Shown here: positions 53,126-63,343 of the stretch, one piece after another | Layout of the letters: every line of letters begins with the position of its first letter | Position numbering within the stretch: the first letter of the stretch is position 1 | The notes under the pieces: model-generated | The model's database searches: none | Told to the model about the DNA's origin: nothing | What the model saw: only the letters and a program-made list of their open reading frames with translations | Translations under genes and position numbers: made by a program | Assembly: GCA_902573725.1 (NCBI GenBank) | Contig: CACGLE010000002.1 | Location: forward strand, 1-64,000 | DNA from: an uncultured SAR116 cluster alpha proteobacterium | GTDB lineage: Bacteria; Pseudomonadota; Alphaproteobacteria; Puniceispirillales; Puniceispirillaceae | Reading direction: 5' to 3' | Length of the DNA: 64,000 bases

Positions 53126-54304
53126 CTAATAACTTATTATACCATCATTCACATAAAAATACTGTGCTTTTGATTTTAGAGATTCAAAACTCTTTTCATC
53201 ACTGCCACTATACCAAACCTGCCCCGAAAAATTTTTACATGCGTCAAATAGAGCATCTCTTCTCCATGGATCTAATAGTGCCGCCACATCGTCCAATAAT
53301 AACAATGGTGGTTTTTCTAATCTAGTAGATTGCAAGTGTGCATGTGCTAAAATAAAAGTTATAAGAAGAGCTTTCTGTTCTCCAGTTGACGCTTCATTTG
53401 CAAACTGTTTCTTTTCACTGTGAGTTACAATCAAATCTGTAGTATGTGGTCCCATGATTGAACTATTATTTGCTTCTCGGTTTTTCTTTGCATTTTGCTT
53501 TATCATATCCTCTATTTCAGAGGCTGGAATCCTATTTAATAATTCTGAACCTCCACCAACTAATTGAGCTGAGAATTTTGGAAACTCTGTTTGCATATTT
53601 CGGACAGTACGATTTATATCCTCAATGAGAGCGTTACGAGTAGCCATAATAGCAACACCTGTCTCCGCTAATTGAGTTTCATTTAAACTATACCAAATAG
53701 GATCCTTAACCTCATTTGCTAACATTCGGTTTCGTTCACGATACGATTTTAAAAATCGCAATAACCTGCCAGAATGGGCTGGATCGAAAGAAATTGCTAA
53801 CCTATCAATAAAAAGTCGTCTTATTTTTGGACTATCTAAAAACAGCCCATCCATTTGAGGTGTAAGCCAGGAAATTGAGCAAATTTTAGCCAGCATTTCT
53901 TGTGTTTCAGTCTCTTGATTGATTTTAACTATCCTACGATTACTCTCCTCAGATATTCCGGTGCCAATCTGCCAACACTTATCATTTGTAATTAAATCAG
54001 CATAAAATGCCCATTTCCTTTGATTTTGCATGGGTTTATTTAAATCTTTGTATGAAAAATCATCCACATTCGCACGCCTTAACCCTCTGCCTGGTGCTAG
54101 TAAAGAAATAGCCTCCATTAAGTTTGTTTTACCGGTACCGTTCTTGCCTGTAAGAACAACTGGTTCATTTTGAATTTCAAAATTAACTTCTCTATAATTT
54201 CGAAAGTTTAATAAGCGAATTTTTCTAAGCCAGTGACTAATCCCTTTATCTATCATTTTTGAGTTGGATACTGAAGCACAGTAAGCATTGGATGTTAAAG
54301 CCAT
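53126..54304 (-). CDS. recF: DNA replication/repair protein RecF
   Basis: IRLLNFRNYREVNF, LTGKNGTGKTNLMEAISLLAPGRGLR, STGEQKALLITFILAHA. True start may be downstream (about 54256). Confidence 0.95.
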   Translation of the reverse strand: MALTSNAYCASVSNSKMIDKGISHWLRKIRLLNFRNYREVNFEIQNEPVVLTGKNGTGKTNLMEAISLLAPGRGLRRANVDDFSYKDLNKPMQNQRKWAFYADLITNDKCWQIGTGISEESNRRIVKINQETETQEMLAKICSISWLTPQMDGLFLDSPKIRRLFIDRLAISFDPAHSGRLLRFLKSYRERNRMLANEVKDPIWYSLNETQLAETGVAIMATRNALIEDINRTVRNMQTEFPKFSAQLVGGGSELLNRIPASEIEDMIKQNAKKNREANNSSIMGPHTTDLIVTHSEKKQFANEASTGEQKALLITFILAHAHLQSTRLEKPPLLLLDDVAALLDPWRRDALFDACKNFSGQVWYSGSDEKSFESLKSKAQYFYVNDGIISY

Positions 54305-54315
54305 AAAAATAGTTA

Positions 54316-55419
54316 CTACACTCGCATAGGCATCAAAACAAAAATGTTTGCTTCATCTTCAGGGTCACGAAGTAGACTCGGAGACCCTGGGTCTATAAGC
54401 TCTATTGCAATGGTTTCGCCTTTTATTTGAGTTAAAATGTCCATCAGATATTTAGCATTAAAACCAATATCAATGGTGTCTCCATCATAACTTATTTCAA
54501 GAATCTCGGTAGCGCTTGAAGCATCTGGGTTAGTCGCGGATAATACCAGTTGATTGTTTTCTATATTTAATTTTATAGCGCGTGACTTATCAGAGGCTAT
54601 TGTTGACACACGATCCACAGCTGCACTCAATAAATTTACACCCACGGATATTATTTTATCATTACCTTTCGGAATAACTCGCTTATATTCAGGAAAAGTT
54701 CCGTCAATCAATTTTGTTGTAAGCCTTACATCTCCAACGCCAAATTCAGCTCTGGTTTCTGATAATTTCACTTCTACTTCTTGTGGCTCATCATCCAAAA
54801 GTTTTCTTAGTTCTGAAACCGCTTTACGCGGTATAATTATCGCGGGCATATTTTCTGAACCGGGGGGTGGCCTCATTTGTGACAATGCGAGCCTGTGACC
54901 GTCTGTTGCTACAGCAGTTAAATTTGTTGTGTCCGAAAAATGAAGATAAATTCCATTAAGATAATATCTAGTTTCTTCCGTAGATACCGCAAACTTGGTT
55001 GTATCAATAAGATTTCTTAAATCTGGTGTTGTGATTGAAAAACTTACTGGCATATCTGAGCTATTTATTGCTGGAAAATCTTCTATTGGTAATGTCGGTA
55101 AATTAAAACTTGATCTACCCGCGCTTACATGCGCGTGACCATCGGCAACATGAAACTGAACCTCTGCGCCTTCTGGTAATTTTTTTACGATCTCAAATAA
55201 TAGATGAGCAGGTATTGTTGTTGCGCCTTCACTCGAAATCGAACATGGAGCTATGGTGATAATATCCATATCCATATCAGTCGCTGTGAGCGACAGTTTT
55301 TCAGATGCTGCTTGCAAAACAACATTGGATAAAATAGGGATTGTATTTCGACGTTCAACCACAGAATTAATGTGACTTAATGGTCGCAATAAATTCATTC
55401 GATCGATTGCTAATTTCAT
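54316..55419 (-). CDS. dnaN: DNA polymerase III beta sliding clamp
   Basis: MKLAIDRMNLLRPLSHINSVVERRNTIPILSNV ... FVLMPMRV end. Start reset to ATG 55419 preceded by GGAGG. Confidence 0.97.
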   Translation of the reverse strand: MKLAIDRMNLLRPLSHINSVVERRNTIPILSNVVLQAASEKLSLTATDMDMDIITIAPCSISSEGATTIPAHLLFEIVKKLPEGAEVQFHVADGHAHVSAGRSSFNLPTLPIEDFPAINSSDMPVSFSITTPDLRNLIDTTKFAVSTEETRYYLNGIYLHFSDTTNLTAVATDGHRLALSQMRPPPGSENMPAIIIPRKAVSELRKLLDDEPQEVEVKLSETRAEFGVGDVRLTTKLIDGTFPEYKRVIPKGNDKIISVGVNLLSAAVDRVSTIASDKSRAIKLNIENNQLVLSATNPDASSATEILEISYDGDTIDIGFNAKYLMDILTQIKGETIAIELIDPGSPSLLRDPEDEANIFVLMPMRV

Positions 55420-55536
55420 TTTTACCTCCACCAAAAGGAACAGGTGATTTTTCCTATTCTGACATACAAAATGTTGTATGCCAATCCTTTTAAGCAACAA
55501 CATGTCGCAACTTTATCGAAGGTCAATAGCACTTAA

Positions 55537-57003
55537 TTAATTATCAGATAATAACGAACGCAATAGTTCAACATCATCACTCATTTCACTGTCATGAATA
55601 AGTAACTCTTCTACCTTTTTAACAGCATGCATAATGGTCGTATGGTCTCTTCCACCAAACTTTCTACCAATTTCAGGATATGATGATGTTGTTAAATTTT
55701 TTGCCAAATACATGGCAATTTGGCGGGGTCTTGCAATAGACCTTGCTCGCCTTGCTGAAAACATATCAGAGGTCCGAATAGAAAAATGCTTTGATACCTG
55801 TTTTTGTATATCGTCAATCGTTACACGGCGACTAGAGGCTCTGATAAGGTCCGACAATGTTTCGCGTGCCATTTCAACTGTGATTGTTCTCCCAACAAGG
55901 CTAGCGTGGGCAACAATCCTATTGAAGGCTCCTTCTAATTCACGGATATTACTAGTGATTTTATGCGCCAAAAATTCAAGGACTGCATCTGGCACACTTA
56001 CAGCAACAGAATCTCTTTTAGAAATTAAAATCCCTAATCGTAGCTCATAAGTGGTTGCATGAATATCGGCTACCATTCCCCATCCCAACCTACTTCGAAG
56101 ACGTTCTTCCATACCCGATAAATCTGTTGGTGACTTATCTGCAGACAATACCACCTGTTTCCCGTCATCTACTAATGCATTAAATGTGTGAAAAAATTCT
56201 TCTTGTGTGGATTCTTTTCCGGAAATAAATTGTACGTCATCTATCATCAATACGTCTACAGAGCGAAATTGTTCTTTAAAAGTCATTGTATCCTTGTGTC
56301 TTAGTGCCTGAATAAACCGATACATAAATTTTTCAGCTGAAAGATACATCACTTTTCGGTTTGGCTGACGGGAATTAATCTCCCATGCTATTGCATGCAT
56401 CAAATGTGTCTTACCAAGTCCAACACCACTATATAAGAATAAAGGGTTAAAAGCAGGAGTTGCACTTTCAACAACCCGTCTAGCAGCGGCGAAAGCTAAT
56501 TCATTTGGCTTTCCAACGAAAAAATTTGAAAATGTAAAACGAGGATCTAAACCATGTGTGGAAGATACCGCTTTCTCATTTAGCTCTTTATATTTCATTT
56601 CCGTAATTCGTGGAGCCCTGCCTGACGGAGCATCACTTATATTCATCAAATTTGAAAATTCATTCCAATTTATTTCGAGAGCTGAAACTGATAACGACAA
56701 ACTTTTTGCGATAAGCCTTAATTTATCCGAATAGTGAGATTTTACTCTATCGCGTACCAACTTACTAGACGCATTAAGATGAATTACTTCATCTTTCAAG
56801 TCCTCAACTTCGAGAGGTTTAATCCAGCTCCGCCATGCTGTTTCGCCAATATCCTTTCGGATTTGCGTACTTATTACGTTCCAAACTTCATCTTTTTTTT
56901 CAGATTCATGTTTACTAATAGAATTAATCCGACAATTTTTTTCCTGCGATACGTTTTCTTCGTCAGTTTGAGATATGTCTTCGTTATGAGATTCTTTTTC
57001 CAA
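55537..57003 (-). CDS. dnaA: Chromosomal replication initiator DnaA; TTG start
   Basis: FLYSGVGLGKTHLMHAI, FRSVDVLMIDDVQFISGKESTQEEFFHTFN, GGRDHTTIMHAVKKVE. Confidence 0.98.
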   Translation of the reverse strand: MEKESHNEDISQTDEENVSQEKNCRINSISKHESEKKDEVWNVISTQIRKDIGETAWRSWIKPLEVEDLKDEVIHLNASSKLVRDRVKSHYSDKLRLIAKSLSLSVSALEINWNEFSNLMNISDAPSGRAPRITEMKYKELNEKAVSSTHGLDPRFTFSNFFVGKPNELAFAAARRVVESATPAFNPLFLYSGVGLGKTHLMHAIAWEINSRQPNRKVMYLSAEKFMYRFIQALRHKDTMTFKEQFRSVDVLMIDDVQFISGKESTQEEFFHTFNALVDDGKQVVLSADKSPTDLSGMEERLRSRLGWGMVADIHATTYELRLGILISKRDSVAVSVPDAVLEFLAHKITSNIRELEGAFNRIVAHASLVGRTITVEMARETLSDLIRASSRRVTIDDIQKQVSKHFSIRTSDMFSARRARSIARPRQIAMYLAKNLTTSSYPEIGRKFGGRDHTTIMHAVKKVEELLIHDSEMSDDVELLRSLLSDN

Positions 57004-57317
57004 CGGATATTCCTTACACGTTATTTGATGTAATAGTTATGAGACAAAACCAACCAACAGGTTAGAGAAGAATACCCATTTTACGAACTTTTGATCAAGC
57101 TAGATTCTTCATCAAAAAGGCAAATTAATAAATAAAAATTAAAATAAACAGCTTGACATCTGTTTACCCATTTTTTGAGATAATTTTGGTTTTTTAAAAA
57201 ATTCAATCTGTTATAAAATCGAATCAGTTTTAAAATCAAAAGGAGGGTTTAAAAAGAGAGGATTTACGCCTTCCATTTATAAATACAAATAAGATTTATT
57301 TTTTTGGTAAACAGTTT

Positions 57318-57593
57318 TTACGCCGCGCTAACCGAAAGTTTTTTAACACTTGCGGCGAGTCGGGATATTTTTCTTGATGCTGTCTTCTTGTGCATAACAC
57401 CTTTGCTAACCCCTCGCATAATTTCTGGTTGCGCTAATCTTAGTGCAACTTTAGCACCATCGGCGTCTCCAACTCCGACCGCAGATTCAACTTTTTTTAT
57501 GAAAGTCCGAATACGACTTATTCTTGCCCTATTTATTTCTGCTCTAGCTAAATTTCGGCGAATTCTTTTTTTTGCTGACTTATGGTTTGCCAT
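57318..57593 (-). CDS. rpsT: 30S ribosomal protein S20
   Basis: [36 protein letters not shown]. Confidence 0.97.
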   Translation of the reverse strand: MANHKSAKKRIRRNLARAEINRARISRIRTFIKKVESAVGVGDADGAKVALRLAQPEIMRGVSKGVMHKKTASRKISRLAASVKKLSVSAA

Positions 57594-57691
57594 AATTAAC
57601 CCTTAAAACCCATAAAATTAGAATGGTGTATACGGCTGAAATAATAGTTAAGTCAAGCTGTAATTACCTTTTTTCCTAATAATTTTTAGAT

Positions 57692-58090
57692 TTATGGGAT
57701 TGTTAAAGGAGTGATGCTTAATCTCCAAATTAAACCATTTAGATTGTTAGAGGATATGAATTGAAATTTTTCTTGTCCCCTCTGATATTGTTTTCCAGAT
57801 ATTTTCCAACCAAGTTGTGGCATAACCTCACTATAAAATTTCTCGATTGATTCTCTGCTATCACTCGATGTAGCTATTAACATAATTATACGACCGGATG
57901 GAGAGTCAAAACCAAAACTTAATTCGGGTTCTATTTTCATTGAGTCCATTACTGGGATATCGTCTATAAAATTTAGTCCAACATTTTCATTACAAAACGA
58001 ACTTTTTGCACAAATAATCAATAGTGACAACGCAACAATTATAGGTTCATATCTAAAAGAAAATATCTTACCATATTTCGAGTAATTCAT
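57692..58090 (-). CDS. Hypothetical exported protein
   Basis: 132 aa with N-terminal hydrophobic segment; same strand as and next to mutM; ends LIWRLSITPLTIP. Confidence 0.55.
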   Translation of the reverse strand: MNYSKYGKIFSFRYEPIIVALSLLIICAKSSFCNENVGLNFIDDIPVMDSMKIEPELSFGFDSPSGRIIMLIATSSDSRESIEKFYSEVMPQLGWKISGKQYQRGQEKFQFISSNNLNGLIWRLSITPLTIP

Positions 58091-58128
58091 TTCTCAAGTC
58101 CTATTTTAAAAAAATATGATAACACGAT

Positions 58129-58950
58129 TTAACGCTGACATAAACCACAATAAAATGTTGTTCGCCCTGATTGTTTTAGCTCCTTTATAATCGAACCACA
58201 TTCAAGGCAAGGTTCTCCAGACCTTCCATAAACTTGCAATGATTGGATAAAATAACCTATTTCGCCACCTGGTTGAATGTGATCACGAAGGCTAGTTCCC
58301 CCTGCATCAATAGCTTTAAGGAGTATAACTTTAATAGAGTCTACAAGTTTTTCTGCTCTTTTCTTTTTTAAAGTTTTAGCCTGGCGTTTTGGAGAGATTC
58401 CTGCCCTAAATAAGGCTTCCGATGCATAGATATTCCCAATTCCTGCAATATTTCTTTGATCCAATAAGAACGTTTTTATTGAACAAGTTTTGCTGGCCGT
58501 CTTGGTGATTATATAATCAGGTGTAAATTCTTTGCTCAATGGTTCGGGCCCCAGGTTTTTTAAAAGCCAATGTGATAAGACAAATTCTTCTTTAAATAAG
58601 TCAACACAGCCAAACCTTCTTGGATCTGAAAATACCAGCCATTCTTCACTTTCAAAACCAATCGCAACATGGTCATGTTTTTGAAAGTTCGGTCGACTTT
58701 TATAGATTCGAAAAGCACCTGACATACCGAGGTGTATTAAAAGAATTTGCTTTGTAGAAAGGGGAATTAAAATATATTTCCCTCGTCTTTGTGGTTGCTT
58801 ACAAATTACACCTTTAAGGGTTTTATTCAAAGATGTTGGAATAGGCCAACGCAAATTTTTTCTACCTACAAAAATGTCAGTAATCTTTTTTCCACTAGCA
58901 ATTGAAGCAATGGCGCGTTTAACTGTCTCAACTTCAGGTAACTCTGGCAA
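58129..58950 (-). CDS. mutM: Formamidopyrimidine-DNA glycosylase
   Basis: MPELPEVETVKRAI and C-terminal zinc finger YGRSGEPCLECGSIIKELKQSGRTTFYCGLCQ. Confidence 0.97.
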   Translation of the reverse strand: MPELPEVETVKRAIASIASGKKITDIFVGRKNLRWPIPTSLNKTLKGVICKQPQRRGKYILIPLSTKQILLIHLGMSGAFRIYKSRPNFQKHDHVAIGFESEEWLVFSDPRRFGCVDLFKEEFVLSHWLLKNLGPEPLSKEFTPDYIITKTASKTCSIKTFLLDQRNIAGIGNIYASEALFRAGISPKRQAKTLKKKRAEKLVDSIKVILLKAIDAGGTSLRDHIQPGGEIGYFIQSLQVYGRSGEPCLECGSIIKELKQSGRTTFYCGLCQR

Positions 58951-59079
58951 TCTTGCATTTCCTCTTTTTACTTTATCCTGTTATAACAAATCCACGAATC
59001 AAAGTGTGGTATTTGATGAACTGATTTCATCAACCTATATAGGTAAAAAATATATGTTTATTTACAGGAAACTCAACAA

Positions 59080-59856
59080 ATGAGTAAAAGTGCAGAGAAC
59101 AAACAAGTTCCGACGGCTAATTACCAAGTAGATTTTGGTTATCGCAAAGTTTCAGTCACTGAAAAACAAAATTTGGTAAATCACGTTTTCAATTCTGTCG
59201 CACCTTCCTATGATATTATGAATGACTTAATGAGCTTAGGTGTTCATAGGCTTTGGAAGGAAACACTGCTTGACTGGATGGCACCACGCCCTAACCAAGT
59301 TTTAGCGGATTTGGCGGGGGGAACGGGAGATATTGCACTTCGCTTTATTCAAAGAGGTGGTCATTTTGCATATATTATTGATATAAACCAGCAAATGCTA
59401 GCCTCAGGCCAAAAGAGAAAAGTAATGGAAAATTATAAACATAAGCTTAATTGGTTACTTGGCGATGCGCAAGCTATACCTTTAGCAGATAATAGTGTGG
59501 ATAGAGTGACTATTGCGTTTGGACTTAGAAATGTTCCAGATCGAACCAAGGCATTAAAACAAATAGTTCGTATTCTAAAACCCGGCGGGAGATTTTGTTG
59601 TCTTGAATTTTCACATGTAAAAAACCAGTTATTAACTGTTATATATGATAAATGGTCTTTTGATGTGCTCCCCAGGCTCGGTCACCTCATAGCCGGCGAT
59701 AGTCAAGCCTATCAATATTTAGTTGAATCTATTCGTCAATTTCCATCTCAAACAGAGCTTAGTTTAATGATGGCTAATGCAGGAATGTCACAAATCAAAG
59801 TCAAAACACTTTCTGGCGGAATCGCAGCAATCCATTCAGGGTGGAAGCTAGATTAA
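59080..59856 (+). CDS. ubiE: Ubiquinone/menaquinone methyltransferase
   Basis: YDIMNDLMSLGVHRLWKE, LADLAGGTGDIALRF, GLRNVPDRTKALKQI. Confidence 0.96.
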   Translation: MSKSAENKQVPTANYQVDFGYRKVSVTEKQNLVNHVFNSVAPSYDIMNDLMSLGVHRLWKETLLDWMAPRPNQVLADLAGGTGDIALRFIQRGGHFAYIIDINQQMLASGQKRKVMENYKHKLNWLLGDAQAIPLADNSVDRVTIAFGLRNVPDRTKALKQIVRILKPGGRFCCLEFSHVKNQLLTVIYDKWSFDVLPRLGHLIAGDSQAYQYLVESIRQFPSQTELSLMMANAGMSQIKVKTLSGGIAAIHSGWKLD

Positions 59857-61376
59857 TGTCTTACCTGATAGCTATATTTAGACTTCCTTATATCGGACTT
59901 ATACTTGGAAGGGCAGGAGTTTTAGGCCATATTAGTAGACTTGCACCATTGCCTGCATGGCAAAAATCACTCTTCAGCTTCGTTAACTTTCTTGTAGCTG
60001 GTCAAAATAGTCAGAAGAATGCAGGTGAAACACTTTGCCTTGCTTTGCAAAAATTAGGTCCTGTATTCATAAAATTTGGACAGGCGTTATCCACTCGTTC
60101 GGATTTACTTGGGCCAGATATTGCCCGCGGATTAGTAATGCTTCAAGATAGCATTCCTCCATTTTCATCACAAATTGCCAAGAAAATAATTGAACGTGAA
60201 ACAGGAAAAAAAATTGAAGAAATCTTTGTTTTTTTTAAGGATCAACCTGTAGCTGCCGCTTCGGTTGCGCAAGTACACAAAGCAAAACTTACTGATGGAC
60301 GTGACGTAGCAGTAAAAATACTTCGCCCAAATATTCACAAACGCATGGCAAAAGATATAACTTTTTTTTATACACTTGCCAGAATAATGGAATTTCTTGC
60401 TCCGCAACTTAAAAGATTACGTTTAGTTATAGCTGTAGAACAGTTCAAACAATTAACTGAGCTTGAACTGGATATGCGGATGGAAGCCGCGGCAGGTGGC
60501 AAATTACGAGATAATTTGGCATCTGATATGGGAGTTCGAATTCCTTGGATAGAACATAGTCTTACAAGTAAGAATGTTCTTGTTTGTGAATGGATTACAG
60601 GACTTAGAATTGATGACGTAAAAGGCCTTGTTGCCTCGGGTCATAAAATTGATGATATCACTAATAAAGCAGCAACGAGCTTTTTTAACCAAGTATTCAG
60701 AGATGGATATTTTCATGCCGATATGCATCCAGGAAATATATTTGTGACATCTGATGGAACGCTGGTGCCAATTGATTTTGGTATTATGGGGAGTCTTTTG
60801 CCGGAAGACAGATTTTTTTTAGGAAGCTTGCTTATAGCTCTACTGGAACGAGATTATGATAAAGTTGCAAGACTACATTATGATGCAGGTATGCTTCCAG
60901 AGGAGGCCCCTCTTTCATTATTTGCACAAAATTTGAGAGCGCTAGTTGACCCAGTAATGGATAAACCTTTGGGTGAGATAGAGCTAAGTGAAGCCCTTGG
61001 TCAAATATTGCAAATATCAGCTAGATTTGATATTTTCGTGCAGCCCCAGTTCAATCTACTTCAAAAAACAATGGTGATGGCTGAGGGTGTGGCACGCAGC
61101 CTTAATCCCGACGCAAATATGTGGCATCTCGCAAAACCGCTCGCGTCTGAATGGATTCAGTCTCAGACAGGGTTTGCATTGAAACTACAGGAATTCTTCT
61201 CAGATATTGAACGGGTTGTTCGCGCCCTCCCTAAGATTATAGATAAATATGAGAAGAGTCTAATTGAACAAAATACTGAAAGAAATGAAAACAAAAAGTC
61301 TTTCTTCATCTCTAATCTAGGTTGGTTTTTTGGCGGTATATCAATAAGTGTTGCTTTTTTTCTTTTTTACAGCTAA
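59856..61376 (+). CDS. ubiB: Ubiquinone biosynthesis protein UbiB (ADCK-like)
   Basis: GPVFIKFGQALSTRSDLLGPDIA, AAASVAQVHKAKL, DGYFHADMHPGNIFV. ATG overlaps the ubiE stop (TAATG). Confidence 0.96.
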   Translation: MSYLIAIFRLPYIGLILGRAGVLGHISRLAPLPAWQKSLFSFVNFLVAGQNSQKNAGETLCLALQKLGPVFIKFGQALSTRSDLLGPDIARGLVMLQDSIPPFSSQIAKKIIERETGKKIEEIFVFFKDQPVAAASVAQVHKAKLTDGRDVAVKILRPNIHKRMAKDITFFYTLARIMEFLAPQLKRLRLVIAVEQFKQLTELELDMRMEAAAGGKLRDNLASDMGVRIPWIEHSLTSKNVLVCEWITGLRIDDVKGLVASGHKIDDITNKAATSFFNQVFRDGYFHADMHPGNIFVTSDGTLVPIDFGIMGSLLPEDRFFLGSLLIALLERDYDKVARLHYDAGMLPEEAPLSLFAQNLRALVDPVMDKPLGEIELSEALGQILQISARFDIFVQPQFNLLQKTMVMAEGVARSLNPDANMWHLAKPLASEWIQSQTGFALKLQEFFSDIERVVRALPKIIDKYEKSLIEQNTERNENKKSFFISNLGWFFGGISISVAFFLFYS

Positions 61377-61412
61377 TTTCAAATATGTGAAATTCTCACC
61401 AAATTGTGAAAA

Positions 61413-62882
61413 ATGGGTTATCAGGATAAATTAAACTATCTGATTAATGCTTTTGGAGGCGCTGATAATCTTCAAAAACTACTCGGTGTAGGTCCTAGTG
61501 CTATAAGTAATTATAAAAGCAGAAAACATTTACCTTTGAACCAAGCAAAAAGATTATCTAAAATAGCTCCTCAATTTGGTTTTAGTTTAGACCCGCATAG
61601 CCTTCAAATTAGCACTAGCGATAAAAATAAAAAGCCGGAAATATTGCTAATTATAACTGGTGGGATTGCTGCATATAAAGCTCTTGAACTTATCAGACGA
61701 TTACGAGATTTTGAATTCACCATCACAGTGGTAATGACAGAAGCAGCCAAAAATTTTATAACACCTTTATCCGTATCTGCACTTACTGGAAATAAAGTTT
61801 ACTCAAATTTATTTGATTTAACAGATGAGCAAGAAATGGGACATATCCAACTTGCTCGTAAGGCAGAATTAATTTTAATTGCTCCAGCAACGGCTAATTT
61901 TATTGGAAAAATGGCGCATGGGCTCGCTGATGACCTTGCAAGCACTATATGTCTTGTAGCAGACGCTCCTATTTTTGTTGCGCCTGCAATGAATCCGCAC
62001 ATGTGGTCAAATATTGCAACTCAAGAAAACTGTACTACCCTGTTGAATAGGGCTGTTCGCTTCTTAGGTCCAGACAATGGCAATACCGCATGTGGGGAAA
62101 TAGGTTCTGGTAGATTGGCTGACACCTCGTACATTGTTTCTGAGATACAAAAAACATTACACATTAAGCTAAACGAAAAAATAGGAATTAGTGATAAAAG
62201 TCTGCAAAAACCGTTGGACGGGATTAGAATTCTTATAACTGCAGGACCAACTTATGAGCCCGTTGACCCCGTTAGATTTATTGGAAATAGATCATCTGGA
62301 AAGCAGGGATTTGCAATTGCTGATGCCTGCGCTGCTGCTGGCGCATCAGTTTGTCTCATTTCAGGACCAGTCAATTTAGAAGCGCCAGAAGACGTCCGCC
62401 TTATTTTGGTTGATACAGCAGAACAAATGAAGAGCGCTTGTGAGAAAGAACTTGAAGTGGATTGTGTGGTTTGTGCAGCAGCTGTTTCTGATTGGCGCCC
62501 ATTGCAGGTTAACAAGAGAAAAATCAAGAAATCTAATAAAAAAATACCTCAACTTGTGCTAACTGAAACACCGGACATTTTATCTTGGGTTGGATGTCAC
62601 AAATCAAGGCCAAGGCTTGTTATTGGTTTCGCAGCAGAGACAGAAAATCTCAAAATAAACGCTGCTAAAAAAAGAAAGAATAAAAATGCAGATTGGATTT
62701 TGGCAAATTCAGTTTTTCAGTCTGGTATTTCTGTGTTCAATGCTGATAATAATGAAGTTTTTTTTATTTCTAAAAATGATGTAGAAGATTGGGGTACAAA
62801 CAGTAAGGAAACGGTAGCACAAAAATTAACTGATAAGATTAGTGGATATTTTTCTAATAATCAAGAAAAGAGGGGGGTATGA
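61413..62882 (+). CDS. coaBC: CoaBC (phosphopantothenoylcysteine decarboxylase / phosphopantothenate-cysteine ligase) with N-terminal HTH-like extension
   Basis: IITGGIAAYKALELIRRLR and ITAGPTYEPVDPVRFIGNRSSGKQGFAIA; about 70 aa preceding region GGADNLQKLLGVGPSAISNYKSRKHLPLNQAKRL. Confidence 0.95.
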   Translation: MGYQDKLNYLINAFGGADNLQKLLGVGPSAISNYKSRKHLPLNQAKRLSKIAPQFGFSLDPHSLQISTSDKNKKPEILLIITGGIAAYKALELIRRLRDFEFTITVVMTEAAKNFITPLSVSALTGNKVYSNLFDLTDEQEMGHIQLARKAELILIAPATANFIGKMAHGLADDLASTICLVADAPIFVAPAMNPHMWSNIATQENCTTLLNRAVRFLGPDNGNTACGEIGSGRLADTSYIVSEIQKTLHIKLNEKIGISDKSLQKPLDGIRILITAGPTYEPVDPVRFIGNRSSGKQGFAIADACAAAGASVCLISGPVNLEAPEDVRLILVDTAEQMKSACEKELEVDCVVCAAAVSDWRPLQVNKRKIKKSNKKIPQLVLTETPDILSWVGCHKSRPRLVIGFAAETENLKINAAKKRKNKNADWILANSVFQSGISVFNADNNEVFFISKNDVEDWGTNSKETVAQKLTDKISGYFSNNQEKRGV

Positions 62883-63337
62883 GCTCTTCCCTTAACATTG
62901 ATATTGAAATATTAGACCATGCGAGCGATCTACCTATTCCTAAATATCAAACCGAAGGTGCCGCTGGTATGGATTTGTATGCCGCACTTTCAAAGCCAAT
63001 TGAATTAAGACCTTTTGAGAGAATTCTAATTCCAACGGGATTAAAAATAAGCCTCCCGAAAAATTTAGAAGCTCAAATACGTCCACGTTCTGGACTTGCC
63101 TATACAAATGGTATATCGATATTAAATTCACCTGGAACAATTGATAGCGACTATAGGGGTGAAATAAAAATTTTACTTATCAATTTAGGTCAGGATAAAT
63201 TTGTTATTGAACATAGTTCTAGAATTGCGCAATTAATAATTACCCCTGTTATACAAGTAAAATTAAAAGTTGTATTAGCCCTTAATGAAACAAAAAGAGG
63301 ACAAAGTGGTTTTGGTTCTACAGGGCAAAAGGCATAA
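62879..63337 (+). CDS. dut: dUTP diphosphatase
   Basis: GAAGMDLYAAL, IRPRSGLAYTNGISILNSPGTIDSDYRGEI, RGQSGFGSTG. Confidence 0.97.
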   Translation: MSSSLNIDIEILDHASDLPIPKYQTEGAAGMDLYAALSKPIELRPFERILIPTGLKISLPKNLEAQIRPRSGLAYTNGISILNSPGTIDSDYRGEIKILLINLGQDKFVIEHSSRIAQLIITPVIQVKLKVVLALNETKRGQSGFGSTGQKA

Positions 63338-63343
63338 ACATAA

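Noticed and set aside
55634-56050. 138-aa ORF antisense to dnaA (and 54554-54898 opposite dnaN)
   Set aside because: Contained in universally conserved genes; no RBS or family evidence.
57150-57195. Sigma70-like promoter ttgaca...gataat on the plus strand
   Set aside because: Spacing of about 20 nt is too long and it would point antisense into rpsT with no plus-strand gene downstream.
57004-57317. Possible oriC in the AT-rich gap between rpsT and dnaA
   Set aside because: No clustered TTATCCACA-like DnaA boxes visible. Isolated box-like matches occur only inside genes (cdd near 7310, ubiB near 60090, an EamA gene near 47785), as expected by chance. GC skew would be needed.
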